A DNA stretch of 14,250 nucleotides from positions 1 to 14,250 of the forward strand of contig JAIRPZ010000142.1 of NCBI GenBank assembly GCA_031256755.1. Reading direction: 5' to 3'. The notes under the pieces were generated by a model. That model was not told the origin of the DNA. It searched no databases and was given only the letters and a program-made list of their open reading frames with translations. Both the position numbers and the translations under genes were made by a program. Positions 6,692-13,408 of the stretch are shown here, piece after piece (position 1 is the stretch's first letter; each line of letters begins with the position of its first letter). Source of the stretch: Planctomycetaceae bacterium (GTDB lineage: Bacteria; Planctomycetota; Planctomycetia; Pirellulales; Thermoguttaceae).

Positions 6692-6722
6692 TCTGATTAT
6701 CGGTATTCTCTATGACACCTGT

Positions 6723-6750
6723 CGGCGGGCGAATGTCCGCCGTTTTTCTT
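6723..6750 (+). terminator. Intrinsic terminator after the gene at 6059
   Basis: CGGCGGGC (6723-6730), a GAAT tetraloop and GTCCGCCG (6735-6742) form an 8-bp stem with one G-U pair. TTTTTCTT (6743-6750) follows. It lies 32 bp after the stop codon. On the minus strand no T-run follows the stem, so it acts in the plus direction only. Confidence 0.85.
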
Positions 6751-6797
6751 CGCCGTCAGGAAAGCAACGCTGTATTGCCGTTATTGCGGGATTCGGA

Positions 6798-8081
6798 TTA
6801 AACGGCTTCCCGCAAGGCATCGAGTAATTCTTCGATCATAACCGGTGTGTGCGTTGCGAAAACAGCAATCCGCAGCGCGCCCGCCGATCCGAGACCGCTG
6901 TTGCGGGGTAGATACGAAATCAGAATCCCTTTTTCCGATAATTCTTTTTGAATACGCCGCATATTTCCTGCCGATCCGAGTGTCAAAACCGCCATCGGCA
7001 GCGGCGAATCCGCCGAGTCCGAACCGGCAAGCAAGCCGATCTTCTGCAACCCGTCCCGCAGAAATGTTACATTGTCCCGGAGACGGCGGCGTAATTCGGA
7101 ATCGATCAGCATCGATAACGATTTCGCCGTTGCCGCCGCAATCGGACTTGCCGGTGCGCTGGCACCGAAGTACATTGCCGACCAATCTTTCAGCCGCTGG
7201 ATAAATGATTCGCTGCCGGGAATGCCTCCGCCGCTTCCGCCGACCGCCTTGCTTAACGAAAACGTCAAATAGAGATGAACCGGAGACGGATTTTCCGCAT
7301 TAAAGCCGAAATCGTCCAGCAAATCCTCCGCGGTCTGATTGACCGCAGCGGTGTCAATACCGAAATGTTCCAGCGTTCCGCGTCCGGTTTTTCCGAGAAC
7401 ACCGAAGCCGTGAGCATCATCAATCCAGAGTGAAGCCCCGCTGTACCGGGCGAGCAGATCAAGATAGTCATCAACCGGTGCAATCGTGCCGTGCTGCGAA
7501 AAAACTCCGTCCGTAATCACCATCGGACGTTCATGGAGTTGCAGATTTCCGTCCAGTTTTTCCCGCAGATCGGCAGCGTTCCGATGCTGAAACGTAATCG
7601 GTTTCCGTCTTGTCCCGCGGATTCTTTTGGCAGCATCGAACAGGGAATAGTGAGAGGCTTCATCAATGAAAATCCTGTCGAAGGTCTTGTCAAGGGATTC
7701 GAGAAAAATCTGGTTGGCAAGATAACCGGAAACGGTGTAAAGGGCGTGCGAAGTGCCGAGCATTTCGGCAATGCGGCGTTCCACTTCAAAAACCGGCGGC
7801 GACGTGAAAGCGATTCGGGTGGTTGCCGTGCCGACACCGTACCGGAGAACGGCTTCGCAGGTTGCCGCCAGCACTTCGGGATCGGCTTGCAGTCCGAAAT
7901 AGCCGTTGCCGGCGAAGTAGAGGTAAACTTTACCGGCAACAGCGATGGTTGCATCGGGCGGTCCGTCGAAACTGAATGTCTCTTCGATAGCGGCTTGGGT
8001 AATTGTTTTCGGAGCGGACTCCGGTCTTTTCGGCGGATCGTTAAGAAAAAACGGAATGCGGGGCATCGGTTCATCATCCAT
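6798..8081 (-). CDS. PLP-dependent alpha-oxoamine synthase-like enzyme (BioF/KBL/SPT family)
   Basis: A fold-type I PLP enzyme of the group that includes 8-amino-7-oxononanoate synthase, 2-amino-3-ketobutyrate CoA ligase and serine palmitoyltransferase, which condense an amino acid with an acyl-CoA. Seen (numbering from ATG 8081): GNGYFGL near 58-64, the VSGYLANQ loop, IDEASHYSLFDA with the His that stacks on PLP, the FQHRN segment, WIDDAHGFGVLG with Asp222 and His224, and the PLP lysine in FSLSKAVGGSGG (Lys278). The usual GTxxxHxxLE stretch reads FTSPPVFEVE here, so the conserved His is missing and the substrate may be unusual. Length 427. TTG 8087, ATG 8081 and ATG 8066 are all possible starts; a TTGACA box lies just upstream. 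It is divergent from cdsA, which permits a lipid-related role, but that is inference only. Confidence 0.85.
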   Translation of the reverse strand: MDDEPMPRIPFFLNDPPKRPESAPKTITQAAIEETFSFDGPPDATIAVAGKVYLYFAGNGYFGLQADPEVLAATCEAVLRYGVGTATTRIAFTSPPVFEVERRIAEMLGTSHALYTVSGYLANQIFLESLDKTFDRIFIDEASHYSLFDAAKRIRGTRRKPITFQHRNAADLREKLDGNLQLHERPMVITDGVFSQHGTIAPVDDYLDLLARYSGASLWIDDAHGFGVLGKTGRGTLEHFGIDTAAVNQTAEDLLDDFGFNAENPSPVHLYLTFSLSKAVGGSGGGIPGSESFIQRLKDWSAMYFGASAPASPIAAATAKSLSMLIDSELRRRLRDNVTFLRDGLQKIGLLAGSDSADSPLPMAVLTLGSAGNMRRIQKELSEKGILISYLPRNSGLGSAGALRIAVFATHTPVMIEELLDALREAV

Positions 8082-8215
8082 AATCAAATCGGGGATTTGT
8101 CAACGATACGGAATTTTTCCGGTTCCGGCAAGAGCAAACGCGTTGCAGTGCGGAATCACCGGAAAGAATTACCGAAACGGGAAAAAGCCGGACAACAGCG
8201 GCGGATATGCGTCTC

Positions 8216-8243
8216 TTGACATGTTTACCCGTTTGATTATACT
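8216..8243 (+). promoter_or_regulatory. Promoter of cdsA with near-leaderless spacing
   Basis: TTGACA (8216-8221), a 16-bp spacer and TATACT (8238-8243): the strongest sigma70-type match in the window. The ATG at 8256 is only 12 nt past the -10, so the 5' leader would be about 5 nt. Confidence 0.75.
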
Positions 8244-8255
8244 GAAACCGGCTTT

Positions 8256-9401
8256 ATGGATACTCCGACTGTTTGTCTTTTTTGCGGGATTCTGCTGCTG
8301 CTTGCGGCGGCAACACTGGGGATGCGGTCGCTCCGAAAATATACGGACTTCGGTGTTGATCCGGCGATCATCGACACATTCCGCGCCCGCCTGCGGATTT
8401 GGTGGATTCTGTTCGGTCTTCTCGCCAGCGTGTTTTTTACCGGACCGATTGTTACCGTTTTGTTTTTTTTCTTCCTTTCCGTAACAATTTTGCGGGAATA
8501 CATTACGCTCACCCCTAAAAGTCCTGCCGATCATCAAACCCTTTTCGGGATATATCTTTTTTTCACGCCACTGCAATTTGCACTGGTCGGCATCAATCCC
8601 GACTGGTTTGTGAACATGACCGGTTTTACTCCTTATCATGTGTTTTCTCTGTTGATGCCCGCCTGCGTATTTTTAGTGCTGCCCGGCTTGATGGCGATTT
8701 CCGGCGATCCGAAACGGTTTCTTGAACGGACGGCAAAACTTCAACTCGGTTTGATTATCTGTGTCTATTCGTTAAGTTATGCACCGGCGTTGCTCACGCT
8801 GAATCTGCCCGGTACAGCATTGACTTTCAACAATTCCGAATCGACGTTGCTGGATCGCGGGCTGGAGGGAACGGTGATTGCCGCAATGGCATACCCGGAC
8901 GGTGCAGCGGCTGAATATCTGCCGGCATCTTTCGGCAGCCGTTCATCGGTGAATCCGCCGTTGTTCCGTGTTTTTCCGCTGATGAGCGGTAAACATTTTC
9001 AGTTGCTTCTTTTTTTTATCATTGTCGTTCAACTCGGCGATGTGTTTCAATACCTTTGGTCTCATGCTTCCCGGCGGCATATTGTGGCAAACAGTATCAA
9101 TTTATCCCGCACTTGGGAAGGTTTTTGCGGCGGGGTTTTGACGACAACGCTTCTTGGTGTTGCGTTGTGGTACTTTACGCCGTTCCCTCAATGGTGGCAA
9201 GCCGGTGTTGCGGCGGCGGCGGCGGCGGTGCTGGGATTTCTCGGAAGTATGACGATGTCGGCGATCAAACGCGACCGGGGTGTCGGAAGTTACGGTGCCT
9301 TGATACCGGGACACAGCGGTTTTCTGGACAGAATTGACTCCCTCTGTTTTGCGGCTCCGGTGTTTTACCATTTTACGTGGTACTTTGCGGGCAGTACCTG
9401 A
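8256..9401 (+). CDS. cdsA: Phosphatidate cytidylyltransferase family protein (CdsA/YnbB type)
   Basis: An integral membrane enzyme that makes CDP-diacylglycerol from phosphatidate and CTP, the precursor of all phospholipids. Seen: 381 residues with about eight hydrophobic segments, the SxxxxWEGxxGG motif (280-293) and the C-terminal signature region SAIKRDRG...PGHSGFLDRIDS (335-362), ending in the FAAPVFYH common to the YnbB-like branch. Oddities: the usual GD before MSA is GS (330-331), the conserved KD after KRDxGV is GS (344-345), and HGG is HSG (353-355). A hydrophilic stretch of roughly 55 residues (about 183-245) separates two membrane segments. An in-frame CGG x6 repeat (9211-9228) encodes alanines in a membrane helix. 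Function is likely but not certain given the lost acidic residues. It is transcribed from its own promoter. Confidence 0.85.
   Translation: MDTPTVCLFCGILLLLAAATLGMRSLRKYTDFGVDPAIIDTFRARLRIWWILFGLLASVFFTGPIVTVLFFFFLSVTILREYITLTPKSPADHQTLFGIYLFFTPLQFALVGINPDWFVNMTGFTPYHVFSLLMPACVFLVLPGLMAISGDPKRFLERTAKLQLGLIICVYSLSYAPALLTLNLPGTALTFNNSESTLLDRGLEGTVIAAMAYPDGAAAEYLPASFGSRSSVNPPLFRVFPLMSGKHFQLLLFFIIVVQLGDVFQYLWSHASRRHIVANSINLSRTWEGFCGGVLTTTLLGVALWYFTPFPQWWQAGVAAAAAAVLGFLGSMTMSAIKRDRGVGSYGALIPGHSGFLDRIDSLCFAAPVFYHFTWYFAGST
9211..9228 (+). repeat. CGG x6 microsatellite inside cdsA
   Basis: Six perfect CGG units read as a run of alanines in a predicted membrane helix. Changes in unit number would stay in frame. 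Confidence 0.8.
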
Positions 9402-9435
9402 TGGGACGGTGATTGAACGGCAATAAAGACAGAAA

Positions 9436-9458
9436 ACATGAGACAAAACATGATACAA
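9436..9458 (+). repeat. 12-bp-spaced direct repeats over the ricT promoter
   Basis: ACATGAGACAA (9436-9446) and ACATGATACAA (9448-9458) match at 10 of 11 positions with a 12-bp period. The second copy overlaps a possible -10 box, TACAAT (9454-9459), and CATGA/TCATG also forms a small dyad (9449-9465). The layout suits a regulator site. No good -35 was seen. Confidence 0.4.
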
Positions 9459-9490
9459 TGTCATGATATTTGTCTTATTGCAAATATTGT

Positions 9491-9495
9491 GAAGG
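9491..9495 (+). promoter_or_regulatory. Ribosome binding site deciding the ricT start
   Basis: GAAGG, 7 nt before ATG 9503. It favours this ATG over an in-frame TTG at 9470, which would add 11 residues absent from the family. Confidence 0.55.
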
Positions 9496-9502
9496 TACGG
9501 AT

Positions 9503-10216
9503 ATGAAGCGGTACATGATTCGATACGGGATGATGCGTTTGCCGGGAGCGTTTTCTTTTGCGGAGCCGGACGATCTTCGGTACGGGAACCGGGTGATTGC
9601 GGCAACGCCGCGCGGACAGGAAGTCGGCATTGTCCGCGGCGAAGCCGATCCTGATGCTCTTGCCCAATTCGGATCGGAGATGCTGGACGGACGTATTATC
9701 CGTCGGATGTCCGAGAGCGATGAGGAACGATACCGGCACATTCAGCAAAAAGAGCGGACGCACTTTATCGGCTGCCGCGGCATCATTGAACAATCGGGTC
9801 TTGAGATGACGCTGATCCGTGTTGAACATCTTTTCGGCGGTGAGCGGATGATTGTCTATTATGTGGCGGACGGGCGGGTTGATTTCCGTGAACTTGTCAA
9901 AGTGCTGACCGGGGAATTCCGAACACGTGTGGAGATGCGGCAGATTGGGGTTCGGGACAAGACCAAACTTCTTGCCGACATTGGCGACTGCGGACGTAAT
10001 GTCTGCTGCAACAATCATTTGTACGAAATTGCACCGGTGTCGATGAAAATGGCGAAACAGCAAAAAGCAACGCTTGATCCGACAAAGATTTCGGGACTTT
10101 GCTGCCGCTTGAAATGCTGTTTCCGGTATGAATATGACCAGTACCTTGAAAGAGAAGAGTGCGGTCACTGCGGGAAAAACAGGGAAACGGATACGAATGA
10201 GACCGATCAAACATAA
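9503..10216 (+). CDS. ricT: PSP1-domain protein, RicT/YaaT family (Fe-S regulatory subunit)
   Basis: In Bacillus, RicT (YaaT) joins RicA and RicF in an Fe-S complex that stimulates RNase Y-dependent mRNA maturation and affects sporulation and competence; in other phyla the role is open. Seen: the N-terminal KRYMIRYGMMRLPGAF beta-rich part and the PSP1 C-terminal domain. The family's cysteine pattern follows: CGRNVCC (163-169), APVSMKMAKQQKATLDPTKI, then SGLCCRLKCCFRYE (198-211) and a final CGHCGK (220-225). These cysteines fit binding of 4Fe-4S clusters; the second motif has CCRLKCC where CGRLMCC is usual. The 237 residues are a little shorter than many members. It follows cdsA by 101 bp on the same strand, with its own possible promoter and a terminator downstream. 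Confidence 0.9.
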   Translation: MKRYMIRYGMMRLPGAFSFAEPDDLRYGNRVIAATPRGQEVGIVRGEADPDALAQFGSEMLDGRIIRRMSESDEERYRHIQQKERTHFIGCRGIIEQSGLEMTLIRVEHLFGGERMIVYYVADGRVDFRELVKVLTGEFRTRVEMRQIGVRDKTKLLADIGDCGRNVCCNNHLYEIAPVSMKMAKQQKATLDPTKISGLCCRLKCCFRYEYDQYLEREECGHCGKNRETDTNETDQT

Positions 10217-10229
10217 CCCTTGCCGAAAT

Positions 10230-10264
10230 CCTGTCCGTGCGGCTGGCACCGGCAGGACTGTTTT
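10230..10264 (+). terminator. Probable terminator after ricT
   Basis: An 11-position stem, CCTGTCCGTGC (10230-10240) with GCACCGGCAGG (10246-10256), has 10 pairs including one G-U and one mismatch, and a GGCTG loop. A weak T-rich tail (10259-10264) follows. It begins 13 bp after the ricT stop and lies just before the ruvB promoter. Confidence 0.65.
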
Positions 10265-10270
10265 GCTGAC

Positions 10271-10298
10271 TTGAAATCATCGCCGTTCCTGCTACACT
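10271..10298 (+). promoter_or_regulatory. Promoter of ruvB, predicted leaderless
   Basis: TTGAAA (10271-10276), a 16-bp spacer and TACACT (10293-10298). Only 7 nt separate the -10 from ATG 10306, so transcription should start at or next to the start codon. No Shine-Dalgarno sequence is present. Confidence 0.7.
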
Positions 10299-10305
10299 GT
10301 TTCAT

Positions 10306-11379
10306 ATGCCGCGGCGCGTTGTGATTGATTCCGGGGAAACTGAGGACGACTGCCTGCCCGAACCGGTTCCGGTCGTTCTGACACCGGAAGAGGATAATGT
10401 CTTACGTCCCAAAACGATGTCCGAAATGATCGGGCAGCGGAAAGTGTTTGAACGCCTCGAAATTTCCATTCGCGCCGCAAAAAAACGGAAAGAACCGCTC
10501 GGTCATATTTTGCTTGACGGTCCGCCCGGTCTCGGTAAAACCACTTTTGCGACCTGTATTCCCCGCGAACTCGGTGTTTCCATACAAATCGGCAACGGGG
10601 CAACGCTCAAATCGCCGAAAGATGTGGTTCCTTATCTGACCAATGCCGCCGAAGGATCCATTCTTTTTATTGACGAAATTCACCGGATGCAAAAATCCGT
10701 CGAGGAGTTTCTCTATCCGGCCATGGAGGACTTTCGGATTGACCTCACGCTCGGCGAAGGAGTGAATGCGAGGACAATGAACATTCCGTTAAAACCGTTC
10801 ACACTGATCGGGGCAACGACACGGTCGGGCTTGATTTCCGCGCCGCTCCGGGACAGATTTCAACTTCGGGAACATCTTGATTTTTACAGCATTGACGAAT
10901 TAGCACAGATTGTTCGCCGCAATGCCGGGAAGTTAAATATCCGCATTGATGACGATGCGGCTTACGAAATTGCATTCCGAAGCCGGGGAACGCCGCGATT
11001 GGCAAACAACCGTCTGCGATGGGTTCGGGATTATGCAGACGCACAGGCAAACGGGGCGATCTCGCTTGCCGTTGCGCTGGAAGCCTTGGAGATGCAGGGG
11101 ATCGATAAACTGGGGCTTGATCCGCAAGACCGGAAGTATTTGGAAACAATGCTGCGGGTTTTTCAAGGAGGACCGGTCGGCATCGAAGCCGTTGCCCATA
11201 CAATGTGTGCCGACACCGGAACATTGGAAGATGAAGTCGAACCGTTTTTGCTGATCAGCGAGTTGGTGATCCGCACACCGAAAGGACGCTGCCTGACCGA
11301 AAAAGGATACCGGCATTTGGGGACGGTTCCGGCGGCAGCGGGAAACAACGGCTCACCGCTACCGCTGTCCGAATACTAA
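10306..11379 (+). CDS. ruvB: Holliday junction branch migration ATPase RuvB
   Basis: An AAA+ motor that, with RuvA, drives branch migration of Holliday junctions in recombination and repair. Seen: LRPKTMSEMIGQ (start of the AAA+ domain), Walker A GPPGLGKTT (72-80), Walker B LFIDEIHR (120-127), the beta-hairpin region around 144-160, sensor 1 GATTRSG (169-175) followed by LRDRF with the arginine finger, sensor 2 RGTPRLANNRLRWVRD, and the C-terminal winged helix ending in RTPKGRCLTEKGYRHLG. The 357 residues are normal, with an extended N-terminus before the AAA+ domain. No ruvA or ruvC is in the window. The 3' end overlaps the convergent CPBP gene by 21 bp. Confidence 0.97.
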   Translation: MPRRVVIDSGETEDDCLPEPVPVVLTPEEDNVLRPKTMSEMIGQRKVFERLEISIRAAKKRKEPLGHILLDGPPGLGKTTFATCIPRELGVSIQIGNGATLKSPKDVVPYLTNAAEGSILFIDEIHRMQKSVEEFLYPAMEDFRIDLTLGEGVNARTMNIPLKPFTLIGATTRSGLISAPLRDRFQLREHLDFYSIDELAQIVRRNAGKLNIRIDDDAAYEIAFRSRGTPRLANNRLRWVRDYADAQANGAISLAVALEALEMQGIDKLGLDPQDRKYLETMLRVFQGGPVGIEAVAHTMCADTGTLEDEVEPFLLISELVIRTPKGRCLTEKGYRHLGTVPAAAGNNGSPLPLSEY

Positions 11380-12174
11380 TACGGCATCACAAACGATACC
11401 GAGCAAACTATGCTGCAAGAAACCGGATAAAACGGATTGCGTACGGTAAGCGATCACTCCCCAAACAATTCCGGCAATGATCGAAGCGAACACTTCTACC
11501 GGCGGATGTCCGTAATGAAGCATTGTTGAAGCCAGTGTTTGAATGAGAATCGCCGTTAAAAGTCCGCAGCGTGCCGTCAAACCGTGCTGAATAAAGCCCC
11601 GGAACAAAAATTCCCAGCCCGCATAATAACCGAGATAAAACAAGGAATGAATCAGAAATAATCCGGGACCGATAACGGGATAATATGTGCTGTTGGCAGG
11701 AGTCGGATGAGCGGGGCTAACACCTTGCGGAGGATTTTCACTCTGCCGAAGGGTTTCATTAAGCGGATAGACATTATAAAAGGCGGGATTGTGTCCTGTC
11801 CAGACGGCAATCACGGTCACAAGCGGTACTGCCAGCAGAAAGGAGCGGACAGTCCGATGCACAATACCGATTTTCACGCCGTAATCCGCAAGTTTTTCCC
11901 GAAAGCCCCAGCGGACGATGACCGCCGGAATCAATCCGAACAGCACGGCGGCCGAAAAGAGGGGTAGTGAACCGAACCAAACATCAGGATGAACATGCCT
12001 GTTCCGCAGTAAACGGAAATCGGACTGCGAGCAGAAATAATACCAAACAGAAACGGCAATGACCGTATAAAGCAGAATAACAGCCGGTTTGATTTGATCT
12101 TTGGTGAACATTGCAGACGCGGACATTACGGACGGCGGCGGATTTGTCAGAGGACTCCTGTGAAACGGTTTCAT
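11359..12174 (-). CDS. CPBP family intramembrane glutamic endopeptidase
   Basis: Membrane proteins of the CAAX-protease/bacteriocin-processing (CPBP, ABI) family, related to Rce1. Seen: about 271 residues with multiple hydrophobic segments. Motif 1 is GWEFLFRGF (Glu188, Arg192), motif 2 is TMLHYGHPP (His220), and motif 3 is GFLQHSLLGIVCD (His255). The first Glu of the usual EExxxR is Trp here, a change also seen in other bacterial members. A hydrophilic Pro-rich loop (about 136-163) lies before motif 1. The target is unknown. ATG 12174 is chosen because a promoter with a perfect TATAAT lies 18 bp upstream. The frame stays open to 12336 but would run through the promoter and gives no family-like sequence. 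The gene is convergent with ruvB. Confidence 0.85.
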   Translation of the reverse strand: MKPFHRSPLTNPPPSVMSASAMFTKDQIKPAVILLYTVIAVSVWYYFCSQSDFRLLRNRHVHPDVWFGSLPLFSAAVLFGLIPAVIVRWGFREKLADYGVKIGIVHRTVRSFLLAVPLVTVIAVWTGHNPAFYNVYPLNETLRQSENPPQGVSPAHPTPANSTYYPVIGPGLFLIHSLFYLGYYAGWEFLFRGFIQHGLTARCGLLTAILIQTLASTMLHYGHPPVEVFASIIAGIVWGVIAYRTQSVLSGFLQHSLLGIVCDAVLVFGQR

Positions 12175-12192
12175 CGGTTCATGGTCGGTGTC

Positions 12193-12220
12193 ATTATACG
12201 GAATCCGGGCGGAAAGACAA
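12193..12220 (-). promoter_or_regulatory. Promoter of the CPBP gene
   Basis: On the minus strand TTGTCT (12215-12220), a 16-bp spacer and TATAAT (12193-12198). The leader to ATG 12174 would be about 11 nt. An out-of-frame ATG just before it opens a two-codon frame only (ATG AAC CGA TGA reads as a short stop-ended frame). Confidence 0.7.
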
Positions 12221-12384
12221 GCGGTCATTTTAACAGTACGGGGGCAGGAATTTTGGCGTGTATTGAAGGGACTGGGGCATTTTAGAAAACATTCCGGCTT
12301 GGCGTGCAAGATCGGCAAAACAGTCAGGGAAACCATCGGGAAAGACGCTGGATGACCGTATCCTCAACGTGTTATCCGCAGAAT

Positions 12385-13038
12385 TTATTCTTTTGCGGTG
12401 ATGATGAGCCATTGATCGTCCGGTGCAATATCGGCGACAGTGTTTTTGATCCATCCGTCTATGGCAATGATTTGATTATCTTTCTGCAAAATGTCGATCC
12501 CGCCGCTTTCACTGCGGAAATAGTTGATCGTTTCACAGTCATAAACCGGAATACTTGTGTTCGGATAACAAAGAAACATTATTTTATCACCCATCACCCA
12601 ACAACGTAAGTAAGTATTGATATTACGCTGCTTTTTTATAGGAAACCGGGGCAGCGCATTTTGTGTGTCGATACCGTCAATGTATTCATTTAATTGTTTA
12701 ATATACGGCATGAAATAATGAAAACTCAATGAGTTGCCGAACATAAAATCCAGCGTCAAAAACAGATGTGATTGCTTGTCAAAACGCACATAGACCTCAC
12801 CGCCTCCGACTGTTTTATTTAGTATCGGCATCATTTTACATTCGGTTGAATCTCCATTGCGGTATCCTTGCGGAACAAAAGATAACATAATATCGTTATT
12901 AAAAACCCATGGTGCCGCTACCCGTCCGCACTCGTAATAAACCGATAAATCGCCGGGGCATTGGTTAATCCACACTCCGTATTTGCGGCAAATTTCAGAA
13001 ATAGACGCTGCTTCGGATAACAAAATAGGTCTGTTCAT
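12385..13038 (-). CDS. Hypothetical protein of 217 residues
   Basis: Not recognised. Seen: a soluble-looking protein without signal peptide or membrane segment, rich in aromatic residues and cysteine (Cys at about 17, 27, 37, 67). It has several beta-strand-like stretches such as EVYVRFDKQSHLFLTLDF and DKIMFLCYPNTSIPVYDC, and a C-terminal WLIITAKE. Its composition is AT-richer than the core genes, in line with the accessory look of this end. ATG 13038 lacks a Shine-Dalgarno site but has a possible promoter with 12 nt between the -10 and the ATG. The next gene on the strand ends 37 bp upstream. An immunity-type or host-specific protein is conceivable, but nothing in the sequence proves it. Confidence 0.6.
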   Translation of the reverse strand: MNRPILLSEAASISEICRKYGVWINQCPGDLSVYYECGRVAAPWVFNNDIMLSFVPQGYRNGDSTECKMMPILNKTVGGGEVYVRFDKQSHLFLTLDFMFGNSLSFHYFMPYIKQLNEYIDGIDTQNALPRFPIKKQRNINTYLRCWVMGDKIMFLCYPNTSIPVYDCETINYFRSESGGIDILQKDNQIIAIDGWIKNTVADIAPDDQWLIITAKE

Positions 13039-13050
13039 GTTTCTGCTTTA

Positions 13051-13079
13051 ATAATCGCGGGTTCGGAGGAAATTCTCAA
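13051..13079 (-). promoter_or_regulatory. Possible promoter of the 217-aa gene
   Basis: On the minus strand TTGAGA (13074-13079), a 17-bp spacer and GATTAT (13051-13056). ATG 13038 follows 12 nt after the -10, the same short-leader form as cdsA. Confidence 0.4.
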
Positions 13080-13285
13080 GCCATTTTCTGCCGTGTGTAT
13101 TCTCTGCTTTCGTCAAATCTGCTGCAAACTAGATTCAATTTTTCCCGTATGTGTTTGGAAAGAGATTTTCTTTTTTGATATTTTGGTTCACAATAATACA
13201 TCGTCCCTGCCACACGCAATAGAGTGAGATTATGTTCGTAATTATAGCAGAGTTCAAAGTATTTGTCATTTTTTTCAGCATCCAA
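13076..13285 (-). CDS. Small hypothetical ORF, probably part of a frameshifted gene
   Basis: Not recognised. Seen: 69 residues from a TTG at 13285, beginning DAEKNDKYFELCYNYEHN and continuing with a Lys-rich C-terminal half. The frame stays open upstream to about 13318 (reading GRFYTRL before the TTG). There a stop interrupts it, and another frame takes over with protein-like sequence NRQNGYILIRDGHGSG and SIYKPT. A five-A run (about 13300-13304) lies at the junction. The natural reading is one gene of roughly 110 residues or more broken by a single-base shift. No good start codon or Shine-Dalgarno site was found for either part. The upstream part starts right after the stop of the next gene (13409). 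Confidence 0.35.
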   Translation of the reverse strand: MDAEKNDKYFELCYNYEHNLTLLRVAGTMYYCEPKYQKRKSLSKHIREKLNLVCSRFDESREYTRQKMA

Positions 13286-13408
13286 TCTCGTATAAAATCG
13301 TCCAATTTTTGCGTCGGTTTATAAATTGACCCGCTGCCATGTCCGTCTCGGATAAGGATGTACCCATTTTGTCGGTTGACGCAGAGAACACGTTCCGGTC
13401 GTTGCCGT

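Noticed and set aside
7491..8219. Plus-strand frame of 242 codons
   Set aside because: It is antisense to the PLP enzyme; long shadow frames are expected from this codon usage.
9461..10249. Minus-strand frame of 262 codons
   Set aside because: It mirrors ricT, which has the full cysteine signature; the shadow has no protein-like features.
12175..12336. N-terminal extension of the CPBP protein by 54 residues
   Set aside because: A promoter with a perfect TATAAT sits inside it and the extra residues are not family-like.
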